A DNA stretch of 64,000 nt from Comamonas sp. (GCA_021166775.1 JAJPEQ010000002.1:1-64000), one strand, 5' to 3'. Positions 16,931-28,001 are shown, numbered from the stretch's first letter. Numbers and translations are program-made. The notes: generated from the sequence alone by a model not told the origin.

Positions 16931-18334
16931 TCAGATATGCAGCGCGTGCCCCAGCGCCCTGAGCGCCGCCTCCTGCACCGCCTCGCCGAGCGTCGGGTGC
17001 GCGTGGATCGTGCCCGCCACGTCCTCCAGGCGCGCGCCCATCTCGATCGACTGCCCGAAGGCCGCCGACAGCTCGGAGACGCTGCGGCCCACGGCATGCC
17101 AGCCGACGATGACGTGGTCGCTCTTGCGCGCCAGCACGCGCACGAAGCCGCCCTCGGCGCCCAGCGTCATGGCGCGGCCATTGGCGGCAAACGGGAAGCT
17201 CGCCTCCAGTACGTCGACACCCGCGCCCCTGGCCTCGTCCATGGTCATGCCGCAGAGCACAACCTCGGGGTCGGTGAAGCACACGGCCGGGATCGCCATC
17301 GGCTCGAAGCGCCGCGGCTTGCCGGCGATCTGCTCGGCCACGCACTCGCCCTGCGCCATCGCGCGGTGTGCGAGCACGGGCTCGCCCGTGACGTCGCCAA
17401 TGGCCCAGACATTGCGCATGGAGGTGGCGCAATGCGCGTCGATGGCGATCGCGCGGCCGGCCATCGTCAGCTGCAGGCCCTCGATGCCGAAGCCCGTGCG
17501 CGGTCTTCGGCCCACGGCGACGAGCACCTTGTCGGCGGGCAGCGCGAACTCGTCGGCGCGGGCGTTCCTCACGTGCACCCCGTTCTTCGCGTCATAACCG
17601 GCCACGCTGCAGCCCAAGTGCAGCACCACGCCGGCCTTCTTCAGGCTGTCGAGCACCGGCTTGGTCAGCGCCTCGTCGTAGCGCGGCAGGATGTCGGGCG
17701 CGGCCTCGACCACCGTGACTTCGGTGCCGAGCTTGCGGTAGGCAAAGCTCAGCTCCAGGCCGATGTAGCCCGCGCCGACCACGACCAGCCGCTTGGGCAG
17801 CTCGGTGGGCGAGAGCGCGTCGGTCGAGGACCAGATGGCGCCGCCCGTCTCGCCGCTGAAGGGCATGCTGGGCAGCGCGACGGGCTCGGAGCCGGTGGCG
17901 ATCAGGAGGTGCTCGCAGCGCACGCGCACGGTTTCGCCTTCGAGCTGCACCACCGCGGTCTTTCCGTCCTCGACCGTGGCCCAGCCGTGCAGCACCTGCA
18001 CGCCGGCCTTGCGCAGCAGCGTGCCGACGCCGCTGGTCAGGCGCTTGACGATGCCGTCCTTCCAGCGCACGGTCTGCGCCAGATCGAGCGTGGGCTCCTT
18101 CACGCGAATGCCCATGGGCGAGCTGCCCGCGGCCTGCGCGCGCGCCTGCTCGAAGTCGTGCGCGGCGTGGATCAGCGCCTTCGATGGAATGCAGCCGATG
18201 TTCAGGCAGGTGCCGCCCAGGCTCGCGCCTTCGGCCAGCACCGTGGGCACGCCGAGCTGTCCGGCGCGAATGGCCGCGACGTAGCCGCCGGGGCCGCCGC
18301 CGATCACCAGCAGTTTGGTTGAGATTTCTTTCAT
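16931..18334 (-). CDS. lpdV: Dihydrolipoyl dehydrogenase (E3) of the branched-chain 2-oxoacid complex
   Basis: This 467-residue flavoenzyme reoxidises the E2 lipoyl group, passing electrons to NAD. It has the FAD motif [19 protein letters not shown], the redox disulfide [15 protein letters not shown], an NAD motif [26 protein letters not shown], and the C-terminal dimer motif [13 protein letters not shown] with the catalytic His-Glu. The ATG at 18334 is preferred because GGGAGG lies seven bases upstream; an in-frame ATG at 18355 overlaps the bkdB stop (ATGA) and would add seven residues. It is the last gene of the bkd operon. Confidence 0.95.
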   Translation of the reverse strand: MKEISTKLLVIGGGPGGYVAAIRAGQLGVPTVLAEGASLGGTCLNIGCIPSKALIHAAHDFEQARAQAAGSSPMGIRVKEPTLDLAQTVRWKDGIVKRLTSGVGTLLRKAGVQVLHGWATVEDGKTAVVQLEGETVRVRCEHLLIATGSEPVALPSMPFSGETGGAIWSSTDALSPTELPKRLVVVGAGYIGLELSFAYRKLGTEVTVVEAAPDILPRYDEALTKPVLDSLKKAGVVLHLGCSVAGYDAKNGVHVRNARADEFALPADKVLVAVGRRPRTGFGIEGLQLTMAGRAIAIDAHCATSMRNVWAIGDVTGEPVLAHRAMAQGECVAEQIAGKPRRFEPMAIPAVCFTDPEVVLCGMTMDEARGAGVDVLEASFPFAANGRAMTLGAEGGFVRVLARKSDHVIVGWHAVGRSVSELSAAFGQSIEMGARLEDVAGTIHAHPTLGEAVQEAALRALGHALHI

Positions 18335-18351
18335 GTTCGTGCCTCCCGCGT

Positions 18352-19668
18352 TCATTCAATGAAGAGCAGTGCCGGGGCTTCCAGCAGACTGCGTACCGCC
18401 TGGATGAAGCGCGCCGCATCCATGCCATCGACCACGCGGTGGTCAAACGATGAAGACAGATTCATCAACTGCCGGGCCACGACCTGGCCTTTGCTGAACA
18501 TGGGCCGCTCGACGATGCGGTTCACGCCCACGATCGCCACCTCGGGGTGGTTGATCACCGGCGTGCTGACGATGCCACCCAGCGGTCCCAGGCTCGTGAG
18601 CGTGATGGTCGAGCCGGAAAGCTCCTCGCGCGGCGCCTTGCCCGTGCGAGCGCCCTCGGCCACGCGCGCCACGCCGGCGGCGCACTGCCACAGGTCCAGC
18701 GCCTCGGCGTGGCGCAGCACCGGCACCATCAGGCCGCCGTCGGTCTGCGTGGCAATCCCCAGGTGCACCGCCTCGAAGCGCGTGACCACGCCCGCGTCGT
18801 CGTCGTAGCGCGCGTTGATCTGCGGAAAGTCGCGCAGCGCCACGACCATGGCGCGGATCAGGAAGGGCAGCAGCGTGAGCTTGCCGCGCGCGCCGCCGTG
18901 CACCTGGTTGATGCGCGCGCGAAGCTGCTCGAGCTCGGTGACGTCCACCTCTTCCACATAGCTGAAGTGCGGGATGCGGCGCTTGGCCTCCTGCATCTTC
19001 TGCGCGATCTTGCGGCGCAGGCCGATCACGGGGATGGCCTGCTCGCCATGGCGCTCGGCGTAGATCGACGCGCCGCCCGCGGGCGCGCCGCCGCGCGCGG
19101 CCCAGGCGTCCAGGTCTTCGTGCAGGATGCGCCCGGCCGGGCCGCTGCCCGTGACGAAGCGCAGCTCGATGCCCATCTGCAGCGCGCGCTGGCGCACCGA
19201 GGGCGCGGCCAGCGGCCGTTCGCCTTCCTTGCGCACCGCATGCGGCGCGGCGGCGGGCCTGGCGACGGGTGCGGCCCTGGGGGCGGCAACCGCAGCCGCG
19301 GTGGGCGCGGGGGCAGGGGCAGGGGCGGACACCGCCGCGGCCACCACCGGCTGCGGCGCCGGCTTTGCTTCATTGGCAGGAGCTGCCGGCGCTTGTGCAG
19401 CGGCCGTTTCCTTGAGGTTTCCTTCGCCTTCCACTTCCAGGCGCACGAGTTCGGCGCCCACGGGCAGCACGTCGCCCACCTGGCCGCCGAACGTCATCAC
19501 CTTGCCGTGCACATGGCACGGCACTTCCACCGTGGCCTTGTCGGTCATGAGGTCGGCGATGACCTGGTCCTCGGCCACCGCATCGCCCGGCTGCACGTGC
19601 CAGGCGGCGATTTCCACTTCGGCAATGCCCTCGCCGATGTCGGGCACGCGGATGATGTAAATACCCAT
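18352..19668 (-). CDS. bkdB: Dihydrolipoamide branched-chain acyltransferase (E2)
   Basis: This 438-residue core subunit transfers branched acyl groups from E1 to CoA. One lipoyl domain is at residues about 1-80 ([19 protein letters not shown], lipoyl Lys in TDKA). An Ala/Pro linker runs about 88-150, a peripheral-subunit-binding domain about 155-190 ([26 protein letters not shown]), and the catalytic domain follows, ending with [17 protein letters not shown] (catalytic His and Asp). The gene is three bases from bkdA2 upstream and overlaps the possible upstream lpdV start. Confidence 0.95.
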   Translation of the reverse strand: MGIYIIRVPDIGEGIAEVEIAAWHVQPGDAVAEDQVIADLMTDKATVEVPCHVHGKVMTFGGQVGDVLPVGAELVRLEVEGEGNLKETAAAQAPAAPANEAKPAPQPVVAAAVSAPAPAPAPTAAAVAAPRAAPVARPAAAPHAVRKEGERPLAAPSVRQRALQMGIELRFVTGSGPAGRILHEDLDAWAARGGAPAGGASIYAERHGEQAIPVIGLRRKIAQKMQEAKRRIPHFSYVEEVDVTELEQLRARINQVHGGARGKLTLLPFLIRAMVVALRDFPQINARYDDDAGVVTRFEAVHLGIATQTDGGLMVPVLRHAEALDLWQCAAGVARVAEGARTGKAPREELSGSTITLTSLGPLGGIVSTPVINHPEVAIVGVNRIVERPMFSKGQVVARQLMNLSSSFDHRVVDGMDAARFIQAVRSLLEAPALLFIE

Positions 19669-19671
19669 GGC

Positions 19672-20715
19672 TCAATCCTCCACTGCGCGCTTGAGGGCGG
19701 CGCCGACGCGCGCCGGCCCCGGAAAGTAGGCCCATTCCTGCGCGTGCGGGTAGGGGGTATCCCAGCCGGCGACGCGCTCGATCGGCGCCTCCAGGTGGTA
19801 GAAGCAGTGCTCCTGCACCAGCGCGGTCAGCTCGGCGCCGAAGCCACCGGTGCGCGTGGCCTCGTGCACCACGACGCAGCGCCCGGTCTTCTTCACCGAG
19901 TTGACGATGGTCTCCAGGTCGAGCGGCCAGATCGAGCGCAGGTCGATGATCTCGGCGTCGATGCCGGTGTCGATCGCCGCGCGCTCGCTCACCCAGACCA
20001 TGGTGCCGTAGGTGAGCACCGTCACCGCCTTGCCGGGGCGAAACACCGCGGCGCTGTCGAGCGGCACCTTGTAGTAGCCTTCGGGCACCTTGCCCAGCTC
20101 GTGCTTGGACCACGGCACCACGGGCTGGTCGTGCCGGCCGTCGAATGGCCCGTTGTACAGGCGCTTGGGCTCGAGAAACACCACCGGGTCCTCACACTCG
20201 ATGGAGGCGATCAGCAGGCCCTTGGCGTCGTAGGGGTTGCTCGGCATCACCGTGCGGATGCCGCAGATGTGCGCGAACACCGCCTCGGGGCTCTGGCTGT
20301 GCGTCTGCCCGCCGTAGATGCCGCCGCCGCAGGGCATGCGGATCACCATGGGCGCGGAAAAGTCGCCCGCCGAGCGAAAGCGCAGCCGAGCGACTTCGGA
20401 AACGATCTGGTCCATCGCCGGGTAGAAATAGTCGGCGAACTGGATCTCGACCACGGGCTTGAGGCCATAGGCCGCCATCCCCAGGCCGGTGGCGACGATG
20501 CCCGATTCGGAGATCGGCGCATCGAAGCAGCGCGTCTTGCCGTACTTGGCCTGCAGGCCTTCGGTGACGCGGAACACGCCGCCGAAGTAGCCGACGTCCT
20601 CGCCATAGACCACGACGTTTTCGTCGCGCGCCATCATCACGTCGTGCGCCGAGCGCAGCGCCTGCACCATGGTCATGGCGCTGACCGCGCCTTGGGCTCG
20701 ATTGTCTTGCGTCAT
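19672..20715 (-). CDS. bkdA2: 2-oxoisovalerate dehydrogenase E1 beta subunit
   Basis: This 347-residue subunit forms, with BkdA1, the thiamine-diphosphate-dependent E1 that decarboxylates the 2-oxoacids of valine, leucine and isoleucine. MTMVQALRSAHDVMMARDEN, VVVYGEDVGYFGGVFRVTEGL and FDAPISESGIVATGLGMAAYGL are transketolase pyrimidine-domain motifs, and HEATRTGGFGAELTALVQEH belongs to the C-terminal domain. It starts three bases after the bkdA1 stop. Confidence 0.96.
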   Translation of the reverse strand: MTQDNRAQGAVSAMTMVQALRSAHDVMMARDENVVVYGEDVGYFGGVFRVTEGLQAKYGKTRCFDAPISESGIVATGLGMAAYGLKPVVEIQFADYFYPAMDQIVSEVARLRFRSAGDFSAPMVIRMPCGGGIYGGQTHSQSPEAVFAHICGIRTVMPSNPYDAKGLLIASIECEDPVVFLEPKRLYNGPFDGRHDQPVVPWSKHELGKVPEGYYKVPLDSAAVFRPGKAVTVLTYGTMVWVSERAAIDTGIDAEIIDLRSIWPLDLETIVNSVKKTGRCVVVHEATRTGGFGAELTALVQEHCFYHLEAPIERVAGWDTPYPHAQEWAYFPGPARVGAALKRAVED

Positions 20716-20718
20716 GTG

Positions 20719-22059
<1,341 letters not shown>

Positions 22060-22206
22060 CTAGGGCAACGCTGAACGGCCCCCTCGCACGCGCCGCATCC
22101 TTGTCCGGGATCAAGCGACCCAGGCGAAATTCGAACGGCCGGCCTCCCCCTTGCGGGACGCAAGCGGCACAATGTCATCTTCCGCATCCTGCAAGAAAGG
22201 TCCACC

Positions 22207-22515
22207 ATGGCCACCAGCACCAAGAGCACCTCCACCACCCAGGACGAGCTGGAAAAGCTTGTCAGCGACCTGCGCGGCCTGCTGGCCAGCAAGGACCTGG
22301 ATGGCGTTCCCGACATCAAGCAACTGCGCCAGCGCCTGGACGACGGCGTGCAGAGCGTGCGCGACGCCACCGTGCGCGCCGCGCAGGACGCGGCGCAGCA
22401 GGCGCGCGATGCCGCCAGCGCCGCCGACCGCTACGCCCACGACGAACCCTGGCGCGTGGCCGGCGCGGCCCTGGCCTTCGGCACGCTGCTGGGCTTCCTG
22501 CTCTCGCGCCGCTGA
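22207..22515 (+). CDS. YqjD/ElaB-family (DUF883) membrane-anchored protein
   Basis: This 102-residue protein has a long charged amphipathic helix (residues about 10-75, with SVRDATVRAAQDAAQQARDA) and a C-terminal hydrophobic tail WRVAGAALAFGTLLGFLLSRR. That is the layout of E. coli YqjD and ElaB, tail-anchored inner-membrane proteins that bind ribosomes in stationary phase. AAGAAAGG lies seven bases before the ATG. It begins a three-gene unit matching the yqjD-yqjE-yqjK order. Confidence 0.9.
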   Translation: MATSTKSTSTTQDELEKLVSDLRGLLASKDLDGVPDIKQLRQRLDDGVQSVRDATVRAAQDAAQQARDAASAADRYAHDEPWRVAGAALAFGTLLGFLLSRR

Positions 22516-22526
22516 ACGCCGCGCGC

Positions 22527-22922
22527 ATGAACTGGGCATCGCTGCTGGGCCTCGGCAGCTGGACGGCGCACTGGCGCGCAATCGCCGCCGAGGGCGCGCT
22601 GGCGGCCGAGGATCGCCTGGCGCTGGCGCGTCTGGAATGGGCCGAGCAACGCCGCTGCCTGCTGTGGCTGGCGCTGCTGCTGGCGCTCTTCGGCGCGCTG
22701 GCGCTGGTGGCGCTGATGGCGCTGTCGGCGGCCATCCTGGTGCAGTTCTGGGACTCGCCCCAGCGCGTGCAGGTGGCCTGGCTGCTGGCCATCACCTGGC
22801 TGCTGGCCTGCGCCGCCGTGCTGGCCGCGCTGATGTCGCTCGCGCGCAAGGCGCGCCAGATGTTCGCGCTCACGCGCCGCGAGCTGGCCGAGGATTGGCG
22901 CGCGATCAAGGAGCAGCTCTGA
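22527..22922 (+). CDS. YqjE-like (DUF1469, holin-family label) membrane protein
   Basis: This 131-residue protein has two adjacent membrane segments (CLLWLALLLALFGALALVALMALSAAIL and VAWLLAITWLLACAAVLAAL) between charged ends, matching the DUF1469/YqjE family often called phage holin superfamily III. The context (YqjD before, YqjK-like after) shows it is the chromosomal envelope protein, not a phage holin. It starts 11 bases after the preceding stop. Confidence 0.85.
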   Translation: MNWASLLGLGSWTAHWRAIAAEGALAAEDRLALARLEWAEQRRCLLWLALLLALFGALALVALMALSAAILVQFWDSPQRVQVAWLLAITWLLACAAVLAALMSLARKARQMFALTRRELAEDWRAIKEQL

Positions 22923-23191
22923 TGCCCGGCACGCCGCCACCGCCCACGCCCGAGCAGCAAAGGCTCATCGAACGCATCGCGGCGCAGCGCGAGCACCTGC
23001 GCACTCTGCGCCGCACGCCGCCGGACCGCGTCGATCCCGCGGACCCGCTGGTGCTGCGCCTATGGCACTTTGCGCGGCTGCACCCGGCGGTCACGGCCGC
23101 AGCGCTGGCCGCACTCGCGCTGACCGGTTCGCGCCGCCTGAGCCGCTGGGCGGGCGTGATGCTGCCCATCGTGCTGCAGATGAGGCGCTGA
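22922..23191 (+). CDS. YqjK-like small protein
   Basis: This 89-residue protein starts within the stop of the previous gene (TGATG), indicating coupled translation. The N-terminal half is a charged helix (QQRLIERIAAQREHLRTLRR), followed by RLWHFARLHPAVTAAALAALALTG and a short hydrophobic C-terminus. Position after yqjE and the general layout match YqjK; sequence similarity to the family is not obvious by eye. The stop codon lies within a hairpin at 23181-23204. Confidence 0.6.
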   Translation: MPGTPPPPTPEQQRLIERIAAQREHLRTLRRTPPDRVDPADPLVLRLWHFARLHPAVTAAALAALALTGSRRLSRWAGVMLPIVLQMRR

Positions 23192-23204
23192 GCACAGCGC
23201 CTCA
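23181..23204. terminator. Hairpin spanning both stop codons of a convergent gene pair
   Basis: TGAGGCGCTG and CAGCGCCTCA form a perfect 10-bp stem with loop AGCA. The stem contains the stop codon of the YqjK-like gene (plus) and of the manganese exporter (minus). It lacks a U-run on either side, so it may be a transcript-end stem rather than a classical intrinsic terminator. Confidence 0.55.
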
Positions 23205-23780
23205 AAGGCCCAGGTTCGCTCCGGCACCCAGCAGCGTGGCGGCGCCCAGCAGCGCGAAAACCGCGGCGGCCACCGTGTGCACCAGCTTCATCGGAATGCG
23301 TCCCGAGAGCCGGTCGCCGACGAACACCGCCGGTACGTCGGCAATCATCATGCCCAGCGTGGTGCCCGCGACGACCGCGAGCGGCACGCCATAGTGCGCG
23401 GCCATCGCCACCGTGGCGATCTGCGTCTTGTCGCCCATTTCGGCGAGAAAGAAGGTGACCAGTGTCGCGCCGAAAACACCCAGACGCCGCGCCACCCGCG
23501 TTTCGTCGTCGTCGATTTTGTCGGGCACCAGCGTCCAGACGGCCATCGCGATGAACGACGCGCCCAGCACCCAGCGCAGCACGCCGGGGCGCACCAGCTC
23601 GGTGATCCAGGCACCCAGCGCGCCGGCCAGACCGTGGTTGACCAGCGTGGCCAGCAGGATGCCGCCGATGATGGGCAGCGGCTTCTTGAACCGCGCGGCG
23701 AGGACGAAGGCGAGCAACTGCGTCTTGTCGCCGATTTCGGCCAGGGCCACGACACCAGTGGATACGAGGAAGGCTTCCAT
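23202..23780 (-). CDS. GDT1/TMEM165 (UPF0016) family manganese exporter
   Basis: This 192-residue inner-membrane protein has six predicted hydrophobic segments arranged as two repeats. Each repeat carries the family signature: ALAEIGDKTQLLAF near residue 12 and FLAEMGDKTQIATV near residue 112. A charged DKIDDDET loop separates the halves. Bacterial members such as MneA export manganese. The leader holds a yybP-ykoY manganese riboswitch, which strongly supports a manganese role and manganese-induced expression. The start MEAFLVSTG at 23780 has AGAGGAGG a few bases upstream. Confidence 0.93.
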   Translation of the reverse strand: MEAFLVSTGVVALAEIGDKTQLLAFVLAARFKKPLPIIGGILLATLVNHGLAGALGAWITELVRPGVLRWVLGASFIAMAVWTLVPDKIDDDETRVARRLGVFGATLVTFFLAEMGDKTQIATVAMAAHYGVPLAVVAGTTLGMMIADVPAVFVGDRLSGRIPMKLVHTVAAAVFALLGAATLLGAGANLGL

Positions 23781-23856
23781 GCAGAGGAGGTCCGTCGGGC
23801 CGGAAGTTGCAGACGCGTGACCACGCGCGCATCCCCGGCCACGGCGGACGCGCTGT

Positions 23857-23975
23857 GGTCAAAGGTCTTGCCAGGCCGCACAGGCTGCGTGCTGCCGACG
23901 CCACGGCCCGCGCACGGACCAAGCATGTTGACGTCGGCCTCCTGCCTTGCTGCAGGAGCGGCTACTCCCCGATGA
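23857..23975 (-). promoter_or_regulatory. yybP-ykoY manganese riboswitch
   Basis: On the minus strand the leader of the exporter gene carries the hallmark GGGGAGTAGC (23970-23961), then a CTCCTGCAGCAAGGCAGGAG stem-loop, then CAACATGCTTGGT (23930-23918), and finally CAAGACCTTTGACC (23870-23857). These match the conserved metal-binding loops and closing region of the yybP-ykoY family, which binds Mn2+ and turns genes on. The remaining 75 bases to the start codon could hold the expression platform; CG-rich inverted segments occur there, but no U-run terminator is obvious. Confidence 0.88.
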
Positions 23976-23982
23976 CGGGCGG

Positions 23983-24011
23983 ATTGTAGCGGCGCGATTC
24001 GTTGACATGAA
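23983..24011 (-). promoter_or_regulatory. Promoter candidate for the riboswitch-exporter transcript
   Basis: A good -10 box TACAAT (minus strand, 23988-23983) lies 12 bases before the riboswitch signature. The hexamer 17 bases upstream (TTCATG, 24011-24006) is a weak -35. Transcription would start right at the aptamer, as expected for this riboswitch class. Confidence 0.5.
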
Positions 24012-24015
24012 TCAT
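24002..24015. promoter_or_regulatory. FNR/CRP-like inverted site
   Basis: TTGACATGAATCAT matches the FNR consensus TTGAT-N4-ATCAA at eight of ten defined positions. It sits 60-73 bases before the hemerythrin ATG, at a distance compatible with activation, and overlaps the -35 of the divergent exporter promoter. The site is a prediction. Confidence 0.4.
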
Positions 24016-24074
24016 GCAATTGCGCCCCTGGCGCTGCGACGCTTACGGTCTGTGTCAACTCCAGGGGCAAGACC

Positions 24075-24665
24075 ATGGATTCGATCACCCTGCGCATCCT
24101 TCGCGATGAACATTTCTCCCTCACGGCCGTGTTGCGTTCGCTGCGCATGATGCTGCATCGCGGCCCGGGTGAGGATGCGCCGCAGTACTTCGACGCGATG
24201 CTGTTCTACATCGGCGAGGTGCCCGAGAAGGAGCATCACCCCAAGGAGTCGCAACTGCTGTTTCAGCCGATGCTGCAGCGCGCGCCCGAACTCGCGCAGA
24301 CGCTGCAGCGGCTCGAGGGCGAGCACGCGGGCGGTGAGAAAGCCGTGGGCGACCTGCAGTATCTGCTGCTGGCCTGGGAGCTGATGGGTGACGACCGACG
24401 CGAGGCCTTCGCCGGGGCGCTGGGCCAGTACATCGACTTCTATCTGGAGCACATGAGCCTGGAAGAGACGGTGATCTTTCCCGCCGCGCAAAAGGCCTTC
24501 ACGCCCGGGGACTGGGCAGCGATCGACGGGGCCTGCGCGCCAAACCGCGACCCGCCAGCACCGGGCGCGGCGCCCGATCCCGCCTACGAGCGCCTGTTCA
24601 GCCGCATCGTGCGCAGCACCCCGAGCCCCATCGGACTCGGCATGGTGGGCGTCGCCCAAGTGTGA
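24075..24665 (+). CDS. Hemerythrin-like (HHE domain) protein
   Basis: This 196-residue cytoplasmic protein carries a hemerythrin/HHE cation-binding four-helix bundle at residues about 5-145. Candidate di-iron ligands are His in LRDEHFSL, the HHPKE motif near residues 54-58, His in LEGEHAGGE, and HMSLEETVIFP near 130 (HxxxE). A C-terminal tail of about 50 residues has no recognisable domain. Family members sense or bind O2, NO or iron; the role here is unknown. It is divergent from the manganese riboswitch and its stop directly abuts the fabB stop. Confidence 0.88.
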   Translation: MDSITLRILRDEHFSLTAVLRSLRMMLHRGPGEDAPQYFDAMLFYIGEVPEKEHHPKESQLLFQPMLQRAPELAQTLQRLEGEHAGGEKAVGDLQYLLLAWELMGDDRREAFAGALGQYIDFYLEHMSLEETVIFPAAQKAFTPGDWAAIDGACAPNRDPPAPGAAPDPAYERLFSRIVRSTPSPIGLGMVGVAQV

Positions 24666-25886
24666 TCAGGCGCCCCAGCGGCGCAAGGCGAGACTGGCGT
24701 TGGTGCCGCCGAAGCCGAAGCTGTTGGAGAGCACCGTGGTGAGCCGCGCGTCGCGCGTGCGCGTCACGAGCGGCATGTCGCCCAGGCCGGGATCGGGCGT
24801 CTCGACGTTGACCGAGCCCGCGATGAAGCCTTGCCGCAGCATCAGCATGCAGTAGATCGCCTCCTGCACGCCGGTGGCGCCGAGCGAATGGCCGGTGAGC
24901 GACTTGGTGCTGGAAAACGGCGGCACCTGCTCGCCGAACACCGTGCGCATTGCGCGCACCTCCTGCATGTCGCCGACGGGCGTGGAGGTGCCGTGGGTGT
25001 TGATGTAGTCGATCGGGCCATCGAGCCCCTCGATCGCCTGGCGCATGCAGGCCACGGCGCCATCGCCCGAGGGCGCGACCATGTCCTCGCCGTCGCTCGT
25101 GGCGCCAAAACCGACAATTTCCGCCAGGATGGTGGCGCCGCGCGAGCGCGCGTGCTCCAGGCTTTCGAGCACCACCGCGCCGCCGCCGCCCGCGAGCACG
25201 AAGCCGTCGCGGTGGGCGTCATAGGCGCGCGAAGCCTTGTGCGGCGTGGCGTTGTATTTGCTGGACATCGCGCCCATGCCGTCGAACAGCAGCGCCATGC
25301 CCCAGGACAGCTCCTCACCGCCGCCGGCGAACATCACGTCCTGCATGCCCCAGGCGATCTGCTGCGCCGCCGCGCCGATGCAGTGCGCCGAGGTCGAGCA
25401 GGCCGAGGTGATGGAGTAGTTGATGCCCTTGACCTTGAAGTTGGTCGCCAGGCACGCCGAGACCGTGCTGCTCATGCAGCGCGTGACCTGGTAGGGACCG
25501 ACACGGCGTATGCCCTTGGCGCGCAGCGTGTCGGCGGCCTCGATCTGGTTGGCGGGCGAGCCCCCGCCCGAGCCCATGATGAGGCCGGTGCGCGGGTGGC
25601 TGACTTCGCCCGGCGCGAGGCCCGCCTGCGCAATCGCGTCTTCCAGCGCAATCTGCGCATACGCGGCCGCATCGCCCATGAAGCGCAGCTGCTTGCGGTC
25701 GATGCGCGCCTCGACGTCGATGTGGGGCACACCCGCCACCTGGCTGCGCAGCCCGAGCTCGGCGAACTGCGCCACCGCCTCGATGCCGCTCGTGCCCGCG
25801 CGCAGCGACTGCTCCACGGCCTTCAGGTCGTTGCCGATGCACGAGACGATGCCCGCCCCGGTGATCACCACCCGCTTCGTGTTCAT
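24666..25886 (-). CDS. fabB: Beta-ketoacyl-ACP synthase I
   Basis: This 406-residue condensing enzyme elongates fatty acids and, as FabB, the unsaturated branch created by FabA. The catalytic Cys is in [12 protein letters not shown] (about residue 163), with the two His in [12 protein letters not shown] and [10 protein letters not shown], plus [13 protein letters not shown] near the C-terminus. FabB identity rather than FabF is supported by its overlap (ATGA) with fabA upstream, the usual gene pair for anaerobic unsaturated fatty acid synthesis. Confidence 0.96.
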   Translation of the reverse strand: MNTKRVVITGAGIVSCIGNDLKAVEQSLRAGTSGIEAVAQFAELGLRSQVAGVPHIDVEARIDRKQLRFMGDAAAYAQIALEDAIAQAGLAPGEVSHPRTGLIMGSGGGSPANQIEAADTLRAKGIRRVGPYQVTRCMSSTVSACLATNFKVKGINYSITSACSTSAHCIGAAAQQIAWGMQDVMFAGGGEELSWGMALLFDGMGAMSSKYNATPHKASRAYDAHRDGFVLAGGGGAVVLESLEHARSRGATILAEIVGFGATSDGEDMVAPSGDGAVACMRQAIEGLDGPIDYINTHGTSTPVGDMQEVRAMRTVFGEQVPPFSSTKSLTGHSLGATGVQEAIYCMLMLRQGFIAGSVNVETPDPGLGDMPLVTRTRDARLTTVLSNSFGFGGTNASLALRRWGA

Positions 25887-26404
25887 GCCGCGTCCTTGTT
25901 GCCCTCTTCGCGCAGGAACAAGCCGACGCGCAGATCGTGGGCCACGTAAATTTCCTTGCCATCGGCAAGCAGGCGCGCATCGCCAATGGCCATGTGCAGC
26001 TTACGCCGAATGACGCGCTTGATGTCCACCTCGTAGGTCACCAGCTTGACGTCGGGGCCGACTTCGCCCGAGAACTTGACCTCGCCCGCGCCCAGCGCGC
26101 GCCCCCGCCCCGGCAGACGCAGCCAGGTGAGGTAGAAGCCGATGAGCTGCCACATGGCGTCCAGCCCCAGGCACCCCGGCATCACCGGGTCGCCGCGGAA
26201 ATGGCACTCGAAAAACCACAGGTCCGGGCGCACGTCCAGCTCGGCCACGATCCTGCCCTGATTGTGGATGCCGCCCTCCCGGTCGATGGCCGTGATGCGG
26301 TCGAACATCAGCATCGGAGGCAGCGGCAGGCGCCCGGCGTCGGGGCCAAAGAGGCGCCCTTCGCCCGAGGCGATGAGCTGGTCGTAGGAAAAGGAATCGG
26401 CCAT
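25883..26404 (-). CDS. fabA: 3-hydroxydecanoyl-ACP dehydratase/isomerase
   Basis: This 173-residue enzyme dehydrates 3-hydroxydecanoyl-ACP and isomerises the product to cis-3-decenoyl-ACP, the branch point for unsaturated fatty acids. The active site is [22 protein letters not shown] with His about 68 and Asp about 82. The start at 26404 ([20 protein letters not shown]) matches the family N-terminus; the longer open frame upstream runs into lnt-side intergenic sequence. fabB follows with a four-base overlap. Confidence 0.96.
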   Translation of the reverse strand: MADSFSYDQLIASGEGRLFGPDAGRLPLPPMLMFDRITAIDREGGIHNQGRIVAELDVRPDLWFFECHFRGDPVMPGCLGLDAMWQLIGFYLTWLRLPGRGRALGAGEVKFSGEVGPDVKLVTYEVDIKRVIRRKLHMAIGDARLLADGKEIYVAHDLRVGLFLREEGNKDAA

Positions 26405-26462
26405 GGGTCTGGAGCAATGGTACGGTGCAATGCGGCGGCAGCGCAGCCGGGCAAAGTTGCAA

Positions 26463-28001
26463 TTATCCGTTGTTGCGCCGCCAGCGCCGAATGCAGGCGG
26501 CCAAAACCACCGCGGCGGCGAGCAGCCACAGCGGCAGCAGGCCCCAGCGCCCCGCCCACCGGGCATAAGGCGTGGCCTCGCCATGCACGCCGCGCACCTG
26601 CGTGGCCAGGACGGCGCGCGTGAAGGGCGCCAGCCGCGCGCTGACCTGTCCCGCGTGGTCGATGACGGCCGTGGCGCCGGTGTTGGTGGCCCGCACCATG
26701 GGCCGCTCGAATTCGAGCGCGCGCATGCGGCTGATCGCCAGATGCTGGGGCAGCGCGACCGAATCGCCGAACCAGCCGATGTTGCTCAGGTTGACCATCA
26801 GGGTGGGCGCGTGCGCGGGATCGGCAAAACGCGCCGCCAGCTCTTCGCCAAACAGGTCTTCGTAGCAGATGTTGGGTGCGATGCGCTCGCGCCCCCAGAC
26901 GAACGACGGCTGGCCGAGCGCGCCGCGACGGAAGTCGCCCAGCGGGATCTTCATCATCTCGGTAAACCATCGCAGCAGCGGCGGGATGAACTCGCCGAAG
27001 GGCACAAGGTGGTGCTTGTCGTACTCATAGGGCGCGCTCTGGCCCGCCGCGAAGCCGAGCACCGAATTGGTGTAGCCCGCGCGGGCATCGCCCAGCGGCA
27101 TGCCCAGCAGCAGCGCCTGCGACCCCGTGCGGTAACGCTGCGTCACGCCCTGCAGGTAGCCGGGCGCGAGGTCCTGCGGCAACAGGGGAATGGCGGTCTC
27201 GGGCGCCACCACGAGATCGGCCGTGGCTGCCTTGAGCGCGTCGCCGTACCAGGCGAGCGCCAGCGGCACGCCGCTGCCCGGCTGGAATTTTTCGTCCTGC
27301 GGGATGTTGCCCTGCAGCAGCGCCAGGCTCAGGGGCGCATGCACGATCAGGCGCGCCTGCATGTCCTGCCGCGCCATGCCCGCCGCCTGCCAGAGCACGG
27401 CCACCGCGGCGACGCCGAGCCACAGGGCCGGCCGGCGAAGATCGGAGCGCCGCCACTGCGCCAGGTGTGCGGCCAGCCAGACCGCCACGGCGCCGATGCC
27501 GTAGACGCCCACGAAGGGTGCCAGGCGCGCCAGCGGCCCATCGACATGCGCGTAGCCCCCGGCGCCCCAGGGAAACCCCGTCCACCATTGCCCGCGCGCC
27601 AGCTCGGCCAGCAACCACAGCGCTGCAAAAACAAGAGCTGACTGCGCCCTATGGATGAGCGCTAGAGCCTTGAAACATGCTGAAACGATGGCGTAATAGC
27701 TGGCGAGAAACGCCGCCAGCGCCAGCACCGCCAGCGCCGCCAGCGGCGCCGCCAAGCCACCATAGGTGTGCATGGAGATGAACAGCCACCAGAAGGTGGC
27801 GGTCAGCCACGCGGTGGCGAAGACCCAGCCCAGCCACGCCGCCGCGCGCCGGCCGGGCGCGGCATCGAGCACGCGCACCAGCACCGCGAGCGAGGCGATC
27901 TGCAGCCACCACAGCGGCTCGCCGCTGCCCGGCAGGGCGATGGACAGCGCCTGCGCCAGCCCCGCCAGCAGCGCGACCAGCAAGCGCACACCCGCGCTCA
28001 A
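26463..28001 (-). CDS. lnt: Apolipoprotein N-acyltransferase
   Basis: This 512-residue inner-membrane enzyme adds the third acyl chain to lipoproteins. The N-terminal half has about six hydrophobic segments; the C-terminal half is a nitrilase-type domain with the catalytic Glu in [11 protein letters not shown], a Lys in the central region, and the nucleophile Cys in [14 protein letters not shown] final membrane helix ([19 protein letters not shown]) closes it. The start overlaps the corC stop by four bases; corC-lnt is a common pairing. Confidence 0.96.
   Translation of the reverse strand: MSAGVRLLVALLAGLAQALSIALPGSGEPLWWLQIASLAVLVRVLDAAPGRRAAAWLGWVFATAWLTATFWWLFISMHTYGGLAAPLAALAVLALAAFLASYYAIVSACFKALALIHRAQSALVFAALWLLAELARGQWWTGFPWGAGGYAHVDGPLARLAPFVGVYGIGAVAVWLAAHLAQWRRSDLRRPALWLGVAAVAVLWQAAGMARQDMQARLIVHAPLSLALLQGNIPQDEKFQPGSGVPLALAWYGDALKAATADLVVAPETAIPLLPQDLAPGYLQGVTQRYRTGSQALLLGMPLGDARAGYTNSVLGFAAGQSAPYEYDKHHLVPFGEFIPPLLRWFTEMMKIPLGDFRRGALGQPSFVWGRERIAPNICYEDLFGEELAARFADPAHAPTLMVNLSNIGWFGDSVALPQHLAISRMRALEFERPMVRATNTGATAVIDHAGQVSARLAPFTRAVLATQVRGVHGEATPYARWAGRWGLLPLWLLAAAVVLAACIRRWRRNNG

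Noticed and set aside
16377-17432. In-frame upstream extension of glyQ to 669 residues
   Set aside because: It passes through repeats and the antisense of lpdV, while [12 protein letters not shown] is the normal GlyQ N-terminus.
22527-22922. Prophage holin
   Set aside because: The holin-family label comes from DUF1469; context with YqjD- and YqjK-like genes and no phage genes shows a chromosomal envelope protein.
23941-23965. GCAGGAGCGGCT read first as a further copy of the palindromic repeat
   Set aside because: The match is short and belongs to the stem and GGGGAGTAGC block of the manganese riboswitch.
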